DNA of 64,000 nucleotides from Oncomelania hupensis (GCA_036898135.1 CM072519.1:39247879-39311878); one strand, 5' to 3'; positions 35,648-58,090 are shown, numbered from the stretch's first letter. The notes: generated by a model not told the origin, from the letters alone. A program made the numbers and translations.

Positions 35648-35655
35648 TATATAAA
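35648..35655 (+). promoter_or_regulatory. TATA box of the beta-tubulin gene
   Basis: TATATAAA lies 103 bp before the ATG at 35758. A start of transcription about 30 bp downstream (around 35680, near AACGACCACC) would give a ~75-base 5' leader without an upstream ATG. The position of the start site is inference. Confidence 0.7.
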
Positions 35656-35757
35656 CGGCCGGTAAACGGGTAGCAACCTTAACGACCACCTTCGACCCTC
35701 CGAAGAAGAACATTTAATTTTGTTTTCTTGCTGTAGCAGCCCCCTCCACACACAACC

Positions 35758-47519
<11,762 letters not shown>

Positions 47520-48035
47520 ACACCTCTTGCGTCACTTCCGCCAAGCTTGCATCGCAACAGCATCCCTGACAGGGCCTCATCTCTCGGTTGACATCATGTG
47601 AACTGTGGACTTTCGTTCGGCAATTTTATCCGATGTTGATTCATGAAAACCGGGGGGAAAACGAGTGGTTGGAATTATTATTGAAGATCACCCAAAATAT
47701 ACGTAAAAGCCGAATCAGTATTATTATGTATTGTGATACTCAGATCTCAGTGTTGTATTTCAATGCGATGGTTGATTTACAGAGGACCTTTACCACGCAG
47801 TGCTAGTCGTTACGTCATCACTGTCAGAGAAGGGGATCTGTCAGGGACAAAACATTTTTTTGTCTTATGTTAGTCGGTCACACAGATTTGTGCAAATAGT
47901 CGTTCCTGTGTGAGGGACCAATACAAGGCAAGCTCGAATCCATACCGACTTTCAGTCTTTCATTTTATCGGTGTATGTCAGCGTGTGAATGATGCTTTAT
48001 CTTAGCATGCAACGAAGATTGCAATAATTCACTCA
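47520..48035 (+). other. Beta-tubulin 3' untranslated region and downstream flank
   Basis: No AATAAA was found within the first ~500 bp after the stop codon, so the polyadenylation signal is a variant or lies further on. No other feature. Confidence 0.45.
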
Positions 48036-48040
48036 CTTAC

Positions 48041-48078
<38 letters not shown>

Positions 48079-48082
48079 GGAC
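48036..48082. repeat. (TC)n-(CA)n microsatellite
   Basis: Short CT then CA run; CA-rich, degenerate sequence extends to about 48250. Confidence 0.9.
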
Positions 48083-48321
48083 GCAAACACGCATGCACAA
48101 ACACACGCACACACGCACAACAGAAGTATAAGCACATGCGAACACGTTCACAAACGTACTTAGCATACATACATGCACATACTTAAAAATATACATTCTT
48201 GCGAACACACATGAATGAATACAAATGAAAGTACGCACTCACATACTGGAGCACATGCAGACATATGTATGCGCATACATAAACACCCGCAAGGGATGAA
48301 TATCTCTACACCCAATCCCGT

Positions 48322-48780
48322 CAGCTAGCTTCGCTCTTCTGCAGACTCTCGTATCTTTACGATCCCCACTGTCAGGACAAAAACTTTTGGCCAAAAGTCT
48401 TTCTCTTATCAAGCCCCTGTTACCTGGAACCAGCTCCCCCACTTCATCCGTCATTCACCCTCCCTGCCAACCTTCAAAAAACATCTCAAAATTTATTTAT
48501 GTCCATCATAGTCTTTAATCTTGATTGTTTTTGAATATGTTTGGTGTGCTTAAGCTTCTCGCAGTGACTAATTTATTGATTTTTTGTTTTCTTTCTTATA
48601 GAAGTGATTATGTTTGCGTGCGTGCGTGTGTGTGTGTGTCTGTGTGTGTGTTTTGCAGATGGTGGTTATCAGTGAAAAAAGTATCTTCTTTTCTTGTTTT
48701 GTATGTTTTCTTTTTGATTAGTTGTAAATTTTTGACTTTGTAAACGCCTAGGGCTTTGTTTAGATTAGGCGTCAATAGCC
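48322..48780 (+). mobile_element. LINE ORF2 C-terminal end with 3' UTR
   Basis: The + strand frame from 48322 reads LRSSADSRIFTIPTVRTKTF, then GQKSFSYQAPVTWNQLPHFI and RHSPSLPTFKKHLKIYLCPS with a TAG stop at about 48508. The SF-Y-AP-WN-LP and SLPTFKKHLK pattern is the conserved C-terminus of CR1/Jockey-type LINE polyproteins. A ~270-bp 3' UTR ends GCCTAGGGCTTTG, TTTAGATTAGGCG and then AATAAT repeats. This C-terminal frame has no stop before its end. Confidence 0.82.
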
Positions 48781-48864
<84 letters not shown>

Positions 48865-48977
48865 TTTTCTTTCTGCTTACTTACTTTTTAAACCTACATA
48901 GCCCATATTACCATTTGACTTATTACAAGACACAAGATGATTTATTGTATTTTTATTACTAATGACCAAAGGTAGCC

Positions 48978-49056
<79 letters not shown>
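48781..49056. repeat. Two (AAT)n microsatellites at a LINE 3' end
   Basis: AAT runs at 48781-48864 and 48982-49056 flank a 117-bp unique segment. The first is continuous with the LINE 3' end, so it probably grew from its TAA tail. Confidence 0.93.
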
Positions 49057-49060
<4 letters not shown>

Positions 49061-49450
49061 TTAATGAAGGCAGTTTTTGATATACCGCTTTAGGTTCGTA
49101 ATCTCTGTCCATCTTTTCTAATGTAAATCTTTGCTATTGACATACATTACGACTACACGCACATACTTCGAAACGCGAACCAAAGTCAAACAACAACCTG
49201 ACACAATGTCAATACAGAAGTCTTTAAACTACACTCGAAAGCATAGAAATCAGAACCCCACATCGATTAATTGATCTGGCAAATGGCAAAAGGGTTTATC
49301 ACGCTACAGACGTCGCTTAGGATTTTGACCATAGCGACACGTGATCACACGTGATCAATTATGCAATAGCGGTCTGTCACACGCTCACTAAAACATCCAT
49401 GCTCTGTCTGTTTTTCTGTCTATGTCTGTCTGTCCATCCGTCTCTGTCTG

Positions 49451-49458
<8 letters not shown>
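49057..49458. other. Intergenic sequence, no gene recognised
   Basis: Includes ACACGTGATCACACGTGATC at about 49338-49357, a 10-bp direct repeat. Nothing else. Confidence 0.35.

Positions 49459-49521
<63 letters not shown>
49459..49521. repeat. (CT)n microsatellite with TCTG flank
   Basis: TCTGTCTG run leading into pure CT. Confidence 0.95.
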
Positions 49522-49527
<6 letters not shown>

Positions 49528-49605
49528 CATACATACACAGGCATAATCGCATACACGCCAACAAACACACAAACACACGCACACACAAAAACATTTTAAT
49601 ATATG

Positions 49606-49724
49606 TGTCCTGCATAACCCAACGGCCACTCCAAAGGATTGTGCACAGCAGGAGCCACCCAAGGCTAGCCTAACCAACCAATGGAAGGTAGAAAAGCTCT
49701 CTCCCAAGCTTGAACCAGTCGCTA
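49606..49724 (+). repeat. Family C short dispersed repeat, copy 2
   Basis: Matches 25783-25905: TGTCCTGCATAACCCAA, CCAAAGGATTGTGCACAGCA, GGAGCCACCCAAGGCTAG, CTAACCAA, CTCTCCCAA and ACCAGTCGC. Confidence 0.75.
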
Positions 49725-49808
49725 CGTATACACTCATTTTTAAGTAGCCTAATGGTCAATCCAGTCTATTTCTATCGCTCCATCGACCCTTCCTCTCCCC
49801 CCTCCCTA

Positions 49809-50420
49809 CCCCCGTGGGGATGCCAGGGATTTCTGTATAAATAGAATCCCACTTTCTGGAAATGTAGTATTGTATAAATAGAATCCCACTTTCTGGAAAT
49901 GTAGTGCTTTAAATTCCAACTGTCGCTGTCTTTCTCCTTTGTTCTTTTTTCGTTCCTACTCTATTCTATCAATCTACTATACTATCTTCTTTGCTAGACC
50001 AGTCACCTACCTTTTTTTCCTTGAAAACGCCTCATCTGTGTGAGGTCTGTTGGGTCAGCTTGGGAATATTAGACGCTTTCTGCCAAATGGTCACTGGGGC
50101 TTCCTATGATATTATTATTTAGCATTGTATATGTATGTGTTTTGGTGATATTTTATAATGATGTTTATATTCTGTTTTGTTTTTGTAAACGGTGGATCGA
50201 TAAATTAGAGTATAGCCTCAGCGTCCTCTACGTGGCATGCCTTTATTGTACAGTGACCGGCTGGTGGAGTGCCTTCAGTGTTACCACTAGGGTTCTTTCA
50301 GCTGATCTTTTATTCGGATCAGTGGCGAGTCCTCTTTCAACCAAGTTGTGGTCTTGATTTTGTGGTACTGATTCGGTTCTTTGCAGTTCGCCGGACCCTC
50401 TAAGCAATGAATAACTAACT
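49809..50420 (+). mobile_element. Family A dispersed repeat, copy 7, with duplicated TATAAATA segment
   Basis: CCCCGTGGGGATGCCAGGG, then TGTATAAATAGAATCCCACT twice (about 49834 and 49871, period 37), CTTCTTTGCTAG, GTAAACGGTGGATCG and the 3' end GCCGGACCCTCTAAGCAATG with an AATAACTAAC tail. Confidence 0.87.
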
Positions 50421-50987
50421 TCTTCACTAGTGCTTGTGAGGGATGTTTAGCGAGTATCAGCTACGCTGTGTAGTCCTACATCTTTTCTGCTAACACACCC
50501 CTCTCTCGCACCTATAATTTTGTCACCTGCATTGGATTTTTTAGGGCTGACAAAATAAAAAAAAAATAATGGCGATTGCTAGCTACTCTGCTCGTACTGA
50601 ATTTATCTTTCCAACGTAGAGTCGTTGCTCCAGGGGCAATTTGTTTGCTGTAATATTTGATTGGGAAGGGTTCTTTAGAGTTGCTCCTGCAAATATTTAT
50701 GACTATTTCTCGGTCGGAGAGTTTCGTATCAGTTGGCTATTGAAGTGTACAGATGAAAGCTAATAGTTGTCGGGAAGGCTGAAACGGGGTTGTTGATATT
50801 GCACAGAATAATTAGATGTCTGCAGGTAAGAAGAGCACTTTTACCTAAATAATATTAGTCATGTGTGTGTAGGGGTGAGTTGGGGGAGGGAGGGGAGAGG
50901 CAGAATATGAAGGAAGAATGGGGTAGACGTTTGTGTATTATGTATGTATGTGAGCATGTGCGTGTACATCTCTCTCTTTCTCGGAAT

Positions 50988-51024
<37 letters not shown>

Positions 51025-51272
51025 TATGTGTGTTTCACGCAGATAAATTGCCAGTTTAATTTACGCTTTGTTTTTGTGTGTGGGTGTTTTATGTATTTGT
51101 TTTAATTGCACTATTCCAATTTGAGAATTAAGTTAGAGTTCCGTTGTGAATTTTACACTGTAACTATTGCAATTGTAATTATCTTTTCCCCGCGTTCTTT
51201 CAAAACTGGAAAATTGGATTTAATTTTTTGTGTTTGAGCAGTATTATATAAGCGACAACAGCTTATAAAACA
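50421..51272. other. Intergenic sequence, no gene recognised
   Basis: GT run at about 50994-51021; otherwise nothing assignable. Confidence 0.35.
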
Positions 51273-51275
51273 CTC

Positions 51276-51307
<32 letters not shown>

Positions 51308-51331
51308 CCCACACACACACGCACGCACGCA
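51273..51331. repeat. (CA/CG)n microsatellite
   Basis: CA repeats with CGCG interruptions. Confidence 0.92.
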
Positions 51332-51439
51332 CCTACAACGCATAGATATAAACAACGCCGTTCTCGAGGTGAATGATTGATTTTTGTTTGTACAGGCGAA
51401 CAAAGCACACAAGGTGGTGACATTTCATTATGAGAGAAT

Positions 51440-51443
<4 letters not shown>

Positions 51444-51510
<67 letters not shown>
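51444..51510. repeat. (GA)n-(CAGA)n microsatellite
   Basis: GA run followed by CAGA units. Confidence 0.94.
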
Positions 51511-51773
51511 TAGACAGAAAGGGGAGGGGAAGAACAAGGGGGTCGACCGGGTAGAAAACGAAAAGACAAGACAAATCTAAAGAATAAATTGAAGTAAACA
51601 GAAAGCTGACACACGGGTACATACAATGAAAAGAACTAAATCTATGAGAAAAAAAAGAACAGGAACAGAAATAAAGAAGTAGTTAAAAGAGGGACATCAA
51701 GCGAGCGAGAGGGGGAGAGACAGACAGACAGACATACACAGAAATACACGGGAGATAGAGAGAGACACTGAGA

Positions 51774-51777
<4 letters not shown>

Positions 51778-51869
<92 letters not shown>

Positions 51870-51984
51870 AAGAAGAAGAAGAAGAAAGAAGAAGAAGAAG
51901 AAGAAGAAGAAGAAGAAGAAGAAGAAGAAGAAGAAGAAGAAGAAGAAGAAGAAGAAGAAGAAGAAGAAGAAGAAGAAGAAGAAA
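51778..51984. repeat. (GA)n-(GAA)n compound microsatellite
   Basis: About 88 bp of GA then about 115 bp of AAG/GAA. Long frames on both strands (Arg-Glu/poly-Lys, Ser-Leu/poly-Phe) are artefacts. Confidence 0.96.
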
Positions 51985-53512
51985 AAGGAGAAGGAGACGG
52001 AGACGGAGGAAGAGCGGGAGCTGAAGCAGCACAAAGATAAAAATTTATTTGTACAGAAAAGTCTGGAAGCACGCCCACGAAGTCGCCTTGTAGCTATCAC
52101 CTACAGTAACTTTAGAAACCTACTTTCCAACCTGGTTCTCTATGCTAGAGGCAAAGAGTTTTGTTTTCTACAGAGGCACAGCAGAGGAAGAAGAAAAAAG
52201 TGACAGCCGTTGGAACGTTTGGGAAAAAAATGTCACAGCGATTTGAGCAGCTCTTTGAGCTGAGGATCGCGCTATAAAAGTAAACTCGGATCAATGGTGG
52301 ATTGAGTGTATTAGCAAAGAGATGAGTTTTAAGCTGATGTAGTTTTTTAAGACAGTACAGTACAGAAGAAATGTTTACAGAATGATCTTCCGACGCTGTC
52401 GTTTTTCAATACTTGAGTACACATAACACATAAAAATGAACATTTGTAACACAAATGTTGCATAGGGTCCATAGTGTATGTATGTTTCTGCTTTCAGCAT
52501 TTTCCTTTCTCTCCAAAACTTCGACTACTTACATATTAGAAGCCTGCCTGTGCTGTCACGGCTTTCCATTGTTTTAAAGTATAAGGTTGTGTTTCTCGGT
52601 TTCATGTCTGAACCAATTTTTAAAAAAAAGAAAAGAAAAGAAAAGAAGAAGATGCAAAAGAAGAAAATCAATGGTAGTGAGTTAACATTGGATGAACCTG
52701 GCAACTGCGTGTCTTGTCTGACATAAATATAATTGGATTGACTCTCTCCTGTTATTCATACTTCTCTATCGGTCAGTGTTGTAAGGTACCACTTAACGTT
52801 AGATATTACACAAGCGGCGATGTTGGGCAATTATACAACATAAAAGAGTAAAATAAAAGAAAAGTGTGAAAGGTGATGTATTATAGTTAAACCTACACAT
52901 TACTTCTCCGCATGATACACCAAAGCCTTTTGCCTGGCTCTCGCAATCCAAGGACACCCTTTTATATTGGAGATGCGCCACATTGTTTTTCATTTGAGGC
53001 TTGAAAATCTATTGTAAAACAATATAATAAAAAAATAATTAATCGACTTGCTTTGTTTTGTCGTCTCACGGCAGAACCGATATAATTTCAGGCTGAGAGT
53101 TGCAAACATTAGTGATTTCAAGACGTTTTGCCTACTAATCAAAGTACGGTATAGTTCACACATTGCATGGGCATTACAAAAGACGCGTCATCCGTAATGT
53201 TAAGATCGGAATACACGTTGCCTCACCTTTCCTTTGCCCAGTTGGATCAAAGAGGACGCGTGCTCCACTGCCAGTATAGCGCATTCTATAATCCATTCAC
53301 CACTTTTCAACAGCGTCGAAAACGCCTGTCGTTGATGTTCCCACTGCTCATCGCGATTGACAGGCTTTCAAAGCGTGCTCAGTAAATGAATGAATATTGA
53401 AGTTTAACGCCTACACCCGCCATTGGCGATATGGCAGACGGAGATAACCATCCCAGGCAGAAGAAGGTAAGGACCTCAATCAACACTGAACTATCAGAGC
53501 AATCACAATGCT
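51985..53512. other. Intergenic sequence, no gene recognised
   Basis: An AAAAG run lies at about 52625-52650. An ATG at 53431 opens a 12-codon frame followed by GTAAGG, which looks like a first exon but has no supporting partner. Confidence 0.35.
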
Positions 53513-54513
53513 AATGCCTCGGTCACACAGCACTCCACGTCTTAATCACGTACAAAAAGTTCGGAAAATCTAAGGAACGTGGTCGTACGTGGTAATTTTC
53601 GGTCAATTTTGGTTTGGCCGTGCTTTGGACGGGGTATGGCCGTCGGCGGCTGTTCCACTGCTGAAGCACTGCCTAAGCACGGCTAACCACGTCCAGCCAC
53701 GTGTAAGCCTAAAAAAAATTTGCACAAAAACGAGGGGGGGGGGGAAAGGCGGCAAGTTTTACCGATCTAGATCTTGTACAAAACACCTCCAGTCATTTGC
53801 AGTATGCCTGGAAAGAAGGGTTCCTCTGCCAAGAAGAGGTCGACGAAGGCTCCCCAAGACTCCCAGGCCCAAGTCACAGTCCAGGTCCAAGCTCTCCCAA
53901 TCCAGTCACGCACCCAGATGTTCCGTACCACCCTCCATCTTCTTCTTCTTCTTCTTCTCACAGCAAGGATATGCTGTGCCTGTATCAGTTGGTTTTGTTG
54001 GTGCTGGAGCATGAAGATGAGGACATCACGGTGTTGAGGGTTCATGTTCACTCCTTGACATCTACACTGCAAGTGCCGAGGTCTGTTGTTGTTTGTAGAT
54101 TATAGTCACACGACACTTTCGCATATAGGTGACTACTGGACCGATTTATACTGACACCAGCGGGCCAGTTGTTGGTAAAGAAAAAATAATATGATTTTCG
54201 CGTCTTACCGCGTCTCCCCAAGTTTTAATCACTGCCGGAACACGGATTACCACGCGTGTTTCACGTGTGTTGCACGTCTTTACCGCGTGTGTTACCCGTG
54301 GTTGTGCGCGGGCTAAAATGTTGAGCAGTTCAAAACTTTTTGCCGCGTCCGATCCGTTCAGATTTCTCCCCGCGTCCTGCCACGTCTATACCTCGACCGT
54401 AGCTCGTCTTAACCTCGACATCAACGCGAACAACAACGTCCACTCCACGGGTAACAAATTTTGGACGCGCTTTGGCCATGATTCAGCCGTAAAGGGCTGT
54501 GTGACCGGGGCTT
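53513..54513. mobile_element. Candidate non-autonomous DNA transposon with terminal inverted repeats
   Basis: Left end AATGCCTCGGTCACACAG; right end on the minus strand AAGCCCCGGTCACACAG, so a CNCGGTCACACAGC core is inverted and lies 1.0 kb apart. The sequence just inside both ends is rich in CCACGT/CGCGT motifs, as sub-terminal repeats often are. An internal + strand frame from 53803 (MPGKKGSSAKKRSTKAPQDS) is short and unsupported. No transposase is recognised, so the superfamily is not assigned. Confidence 0.68.
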
Positions 54514-54544
54514 AAGATGAACAGTGAAAATGGCCACTTTTTAT

Positions 54545-54615
54545 CTTGCCTATTACAGGATTCGCACCTGGGTTCATCGGTGTGCCAGCCGAACGCTCTA
54601 CCACTGAGCTACAGC
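54545..54615 (-). mobile_element. tRNA-like sequence (pseudogene or SINE head)
   Basis: The minus strand reads GCTGTAGCTCAGTGGTAGAG (good A box TAGCTCAGTGG) and, at tRNA spacing, CCCAGGTGCGAATCC (imperfect B box). The anticodon arm would have an eight-base loop and no acceptor stem pairs, so a working tRNA gene is unlikely. Confidence 0.6.
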
Positions 54616-54859
54616 AGTGGGACAGTGCTCATTGCTGCGTGTGTCTCAGCCATCCGATTAAAAACGTGCAAAGTTTCTGAGCGACATGTGATAATACTAG
54701 TTCCCTGTAATTTTATTTGTTATAGTATTTGTTATATTATTGTATGGAACTTAATATCAGCGAAAGCATCGACTGCTCGAACTTGAAAGAATATAGAATT
54801 TATCCGGTATACATAAAAGCAATATCCGAAGTTATGTTTGTTTACCTATGCTGGATGTT
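54616..54859. other. Intergenic sequence, no gene recognised
   Basis: Nothing assignable. Confidence 0.3.
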
Positions 54860-54925
54860 GCTGTCATCGTCATGATCATCATGATCATCATCATCATGAT
54901 CATCATCATCATGATCATCATCATG

Positions 54926-54969
<44 letters not shown>

Positions 54970-54970
54970 T

Positions 54971-55001
<31 letters not shown>

Positions 55002-55010
55002 ACATCATCC
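54860..55010. repeat. (ATC)n / (ATGATC)n microsatellite
   Basis: ATGATC-type units merge into pure ATC. The palindromic ATGATCATC part is self-complementary. Confidence 0.94.
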
Positions 55011-55239
55011 CTCTTCTTCTCCTTGTTTTTCTTCTTGGTCTTATTTATTGCGTAACCTTTCCTCAATGTGACTTTTCCCTATCTCATGTGACCAACAATT
55101 CCTAAGCTTATTACCTAACTTTAGGGTAACGACATTTAGAAAAACACTAATGGGTGAAGGTCTGTTATGTGAGAATTACTGTTTTTAATTATTTGGAGAA
55201 AACTGTCTCTACAGTATAATAAGTTTACTTTGAAGAACT

Positions 55240-55440
55240 GATGACTCATGCCTTAAATGTTGAAGACTCATGTTCCAAATGTTGAAGACTCATGTTCCAA
55301 ATGTTGATGACTCTTCTTCCAAATATTGATGACTCATGTTCCAAATGTTGGTGACTCATGTTCCAAATGTTGATAATTCATTATACAAAATGTTGATGAC
55401 TCAGTGTCGCAAATGTTGATGACAGTGTTATAAATTGTTT
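55240..55440 (+). repeat. 22-bp minisatellite, about nine units
   Basis: Unit GATGACTCATGTTCCAAATG+TT. Units start at 55240, 55262, 55284, 55306, 55328, 55350, 55372 (23 bp), 55395 (23 bp) and a partial at 55418. Central units are nearly identical and both ends are more degenerate. Confidence 0.93.
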
Positions 55441-55547
55441 TGAAATTTAGTTCGACAACTGACTATTTTAAAATGCTTTTTAAAAATGAAACTTTAATGT
55501 CTCTTATCTGATATTTCACATAACATGTTGAATCACACGCGGGCGCG

Positions 55548-55642
55548 TATACATATACATACACACCCACACGTACACACACGCATACACACACCAAACA
55601 CACAAACACACACACATACACACCACACACACACACACACTT
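55548..55642. repeat. (CA)n-rich tract
   Basis: Degenerate CACACA with CATA, CGCA and CAAA interruptions. Confidence 0.88.
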
Positions 55643-55982
55643 CGTTTGGGGGCTTTGTGACATTTAAAGCCGTTCTGTACCCTCACAACCTATTAGGGTG
55701 GATGTAGCTTTATTTTCATTAGTCTCGCGTGATTTCCCAACCTGGTCATGACTAATGTTACAAATATAATGATGTAGAATAATGTTATTGCATCGATATG
55801 TTCAGACCGTTTCATTCCGCCGTGTAAGACATTTCGTATCACCTTACCGCGAGAGGGCGTTGTAGGACTTTCATTCGCTCCGTACATAAGTCAAATGGCA
55901 GGATCATAAATAAGGAAAAACGATAAGTTATTTGCTTGCCGACCTGACCAAATGATACCGCGTACTTTTAGAGTAATTGCAG
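55643..55982. other. Intergenic sequence, no gene recognised
   Basis: Nothing assignable. Confidence 0.3.
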
Positions 55983-56310
55983 TGGCGCAGTAGTACAGTG
56001 GTTAGGGCACAGGCTAGCAATGTTTCATACTCAGTAACATCGGGATGGGTTAGTACTTGGATGGGTGACCAGTGCTTGGAAGGCAACCATCGATATGACA
56101 CGAAAGGGTTCAAACAAGCGAGCGACACAGCCTAGTCCAACCCAGAGGTGAATGGGTAGCTGGACCAGTTTAGAACCGGCGAAGTAAAGCAGCAAGGGAG
56201 AGGAAATAGGCACCGCCCTCATTAAGCTGGCCCAGAGAAAAGGCGGTTCCAAACGTTTCTTTTTCCCAACGACCGATAGGTTACGGGGAAACCTTTACCT
56301 TTAACTTTAT
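55983..56310 (+). mobile_element. 5S-rRNA-derived SINE, copy 1
   Basis: TCGGGATGGGTTAGTACTTG followed by GATGGGTGACCAGTGCTTGG (about 56038-56080) is close to the 3' half of eukaryotic 5S rRNA, covering the intermediate element and C box of its internal promoter (canonical TGGTTAGTACTTGGATGGGA). Upstream, GTGGCGCAGTAGTACAGTGG could be a tRNA-like A box or a degenerate 5S 5' half. The body includes AAAGCAGCAAGGGAGAGGAA, GGCCCAGAGAAAAGGCGG and the 3' end TACGGGGAAACCTTTACCTT. A second copy follows at 56560. Confidence 0.8.
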
Positions 56311-56559
56311 TTTTAGAGTGGGAAAAAAACAACAACAGCAGCATGACACGCCTACCTGTTCGTACACTTTTATTGATATAATAAATGACACGTGACGTTT
56401 GTTATTTAAACTAAAAATACTTCCTTTTAATTACTTGTATATAAGATCGATGCATCAGTGTGACTGCCCTAGTGTGTACTAGAAATGCTATTTATAGCAT
56501 ATTTATATCTAGTAGAGGGTGCGGCGACAGATTAGTGTTTCAGACTGTTGTTTACGCAG

Positions 56560-56825
56560 AAGTTAAATCAAGTTCGGTTAATACTTGGTTTGATTTTCCG
56601 AGAAGCGAAACGTTGCGCAACAATCACCCAGTCCACCTAGCTACGAATGTGCGCCTGGTTTTCGCTTGAAATCCGGGGAAGGTACAGCAACAAGGGAAAG
56701 GAAGCAAGCACTGCACTTGCAAAACTGGGCTTGAGAAAAGAGGAACTAAATCCTTAACGACCCTTTCCCAAATGTGCGAAAGGCTACGAGAAAACTTCGA
56801 CCTTTAGTTTAACTTTGGTTGTAGG
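56560..56825 (+). mobile_element. 5S-rRNA-derived SINE, copy 2 (diverged)
   Basis: AGAAGTTAAATCAAGTTCGG then TTAATACTTGGTTTGATTTT aligns with the 5S segment AAGCTAAGCAGGGTCGGGCC-TGGTTAGTACTTGG, so it keeps more of the 5S internal part than copy 1. The body matches copy 1: GTACAGCAACAAGGGAAAGG, GGGCTTGAGAAAAGAGG, and GCTACGAGAAAACTTCGACC. Same orientation as copy 1, about 250 bp downstream. Confidence 0.75.
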
Positions 56826-56881
56826 GATATGATTTACAAAAAAAAAAGAATTGGCAAGGAAATAATGTTCTCATTTCCTTA

Positions 56882-56996
56882 TTGACTTATCTGTCTGTGT
56901 CTGTCTGCCTGTGTTTGTCTGTCTCTCTCTCTGTCTTTCTTTCTCTGTCTGTCTGTCTGTCTGTCTGTCTTTCTCTCTCTGCCTCTCTCTCTCGTT
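56882..56996. repeat. TCTG/CT low-complexity tract
   Basis: TCTG units and CT runs directly before the LINE fragment. They add a Leu/Ser/Val leader to the open frame that is not part of the transposon protein. Confidence 0.88.
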
Positions 56997-58090
56997 TGTT
57001 TTTGAGCAGTAAAGCTAAGGGTGCCTTGTTATGTCTCTTAAAGAAACTGTACAGTTTAAATGTGTTCTCTGTTGATTTATTTTTTAAGTTGTTTGACTCT
57101 CAAATACAACCAATCGCATTGTATGGGTCAGAAATATGGGGTTTGGACAAAGCTGCGATACATTGTGAAAAAGTTCATCTATTTGCTCTGAAAAAGTTCC
57201 TAGGTGTTGATATCCGTACTCCAAATGATTTAGTGTATGGTGATTTAAATCGTTACCATATTCTGATTAATGCTATTGTTAATTGTATACGGTACTGCCT
57301 AACGTTGACACGTATGGACGCTCATAGACTTCCTAGAAAGTCATATGTAATGTTACGTCATTTAGACGATAGGTGGAAAACTACGTGGGCATCAAATGTA
57401 CGGAAGTGTCTTTTTCAGTATGGATATGGATTTGTGTGGCTGAATCAAGGTGTGCAAGATATAAAAAGATTTTTGAGAGATTTTAAACAAAGACTTGTAG
57501 ATTGTAGATGGCAAGACTGGAGTTATCATGTACAAAACAGTGATAGATATAAGATGTATTGTTTAATTGGTGGTATTAATCACAGTATAAGAACTCATCT
57601 GACCATGGGAATGGACAGGCATTTAAAATTTATAATGACACGGTTCCGTTTTGGGGTTTCGAATATTTCTGTCCATTACAATAGATATAGAAATCTTAAA
57701 CCAGCTGATAAATTGTGCCCACTTTGTAAAACAAATGAAGAAGATGAATTGCACTTTGTATTATGTTGTCCAGTGCTGCATAATTTAAGAACGCAGTTCA
57801 TTGCTGCAAAATATTATAGAAACCCATGTATTTTTAAATTGAGCATTTTGATGTCATCATGTCACCGGGTTACAATAAAAAATTTATGTATCTTTTTATA
57901 TAGAGCATTTAGGTTAAGAGAAATTGTACTATCATAATATTGCTTATATGCATTATGTTAACCGACTGATAGCTGATATGGTGAATTATGAATATGTAAT
58001 TATGTCCTTACTTTGTGAATGCATGAAGACATTGTATACACCCTTCATAAAGGGGCGATGCCTTAATGAATAAATTACAAATTCAAATTC
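56997..58090 (+). mobile_element. LINE ORF2 C-terminal fragment, long open frame (about 310 codons), with 3' UTR and tail
   Basis: From about 56997 to the TAA at 57935-57937 one frame is open. It starts within the thumb/C-terminal region (KGALLCLLKKLYSLNVFSVD, QIQPIALYGSEIWG), then FLRDFKQRLVDCRWQDWSYH and a zinc knuckle CPLCKTNEEDELHFVLCCP (C-X2-C-X8-H-X3-C). No catalytic palm motifs remain because the 5' part is missing. It belongs to the CR1/Jockey-like side of non-LTR elements; clade uncertain. The 3' UTR ends in CAAATTC repeats (about 58078-58100). The undamaged frame suggests a fairly recent insertion. The minus-strand copy at 37440-38080 is an older relative. Confidence 0.85.

Noticed and set aside
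53431..53466. First coding exon MADGDNHPRQKK followed by a GTAAGG donor
   Set aside because: Only 12 codons, no promoter, no downstream partner exon and it sits next to a transposon.
54545..54615. Minus-strand tRNA gene
   Set aside because: The A box is good but the anticodon loop has eight bases, the B box is imperfect and no acceptor stem can be formed.
55240..55440. CRISPR-like array of regular repeats
   Set aside because: The units are adjoining with no spacers, and the genome is eukaryotic; it is a minisatellite.
56882..56996. N-terminal signal or membrane segment of the 351-codon frame
   Set aside because: The hydrophobic start comes from TCTG/CT repeats fused by chance to a truncated LINE frame.
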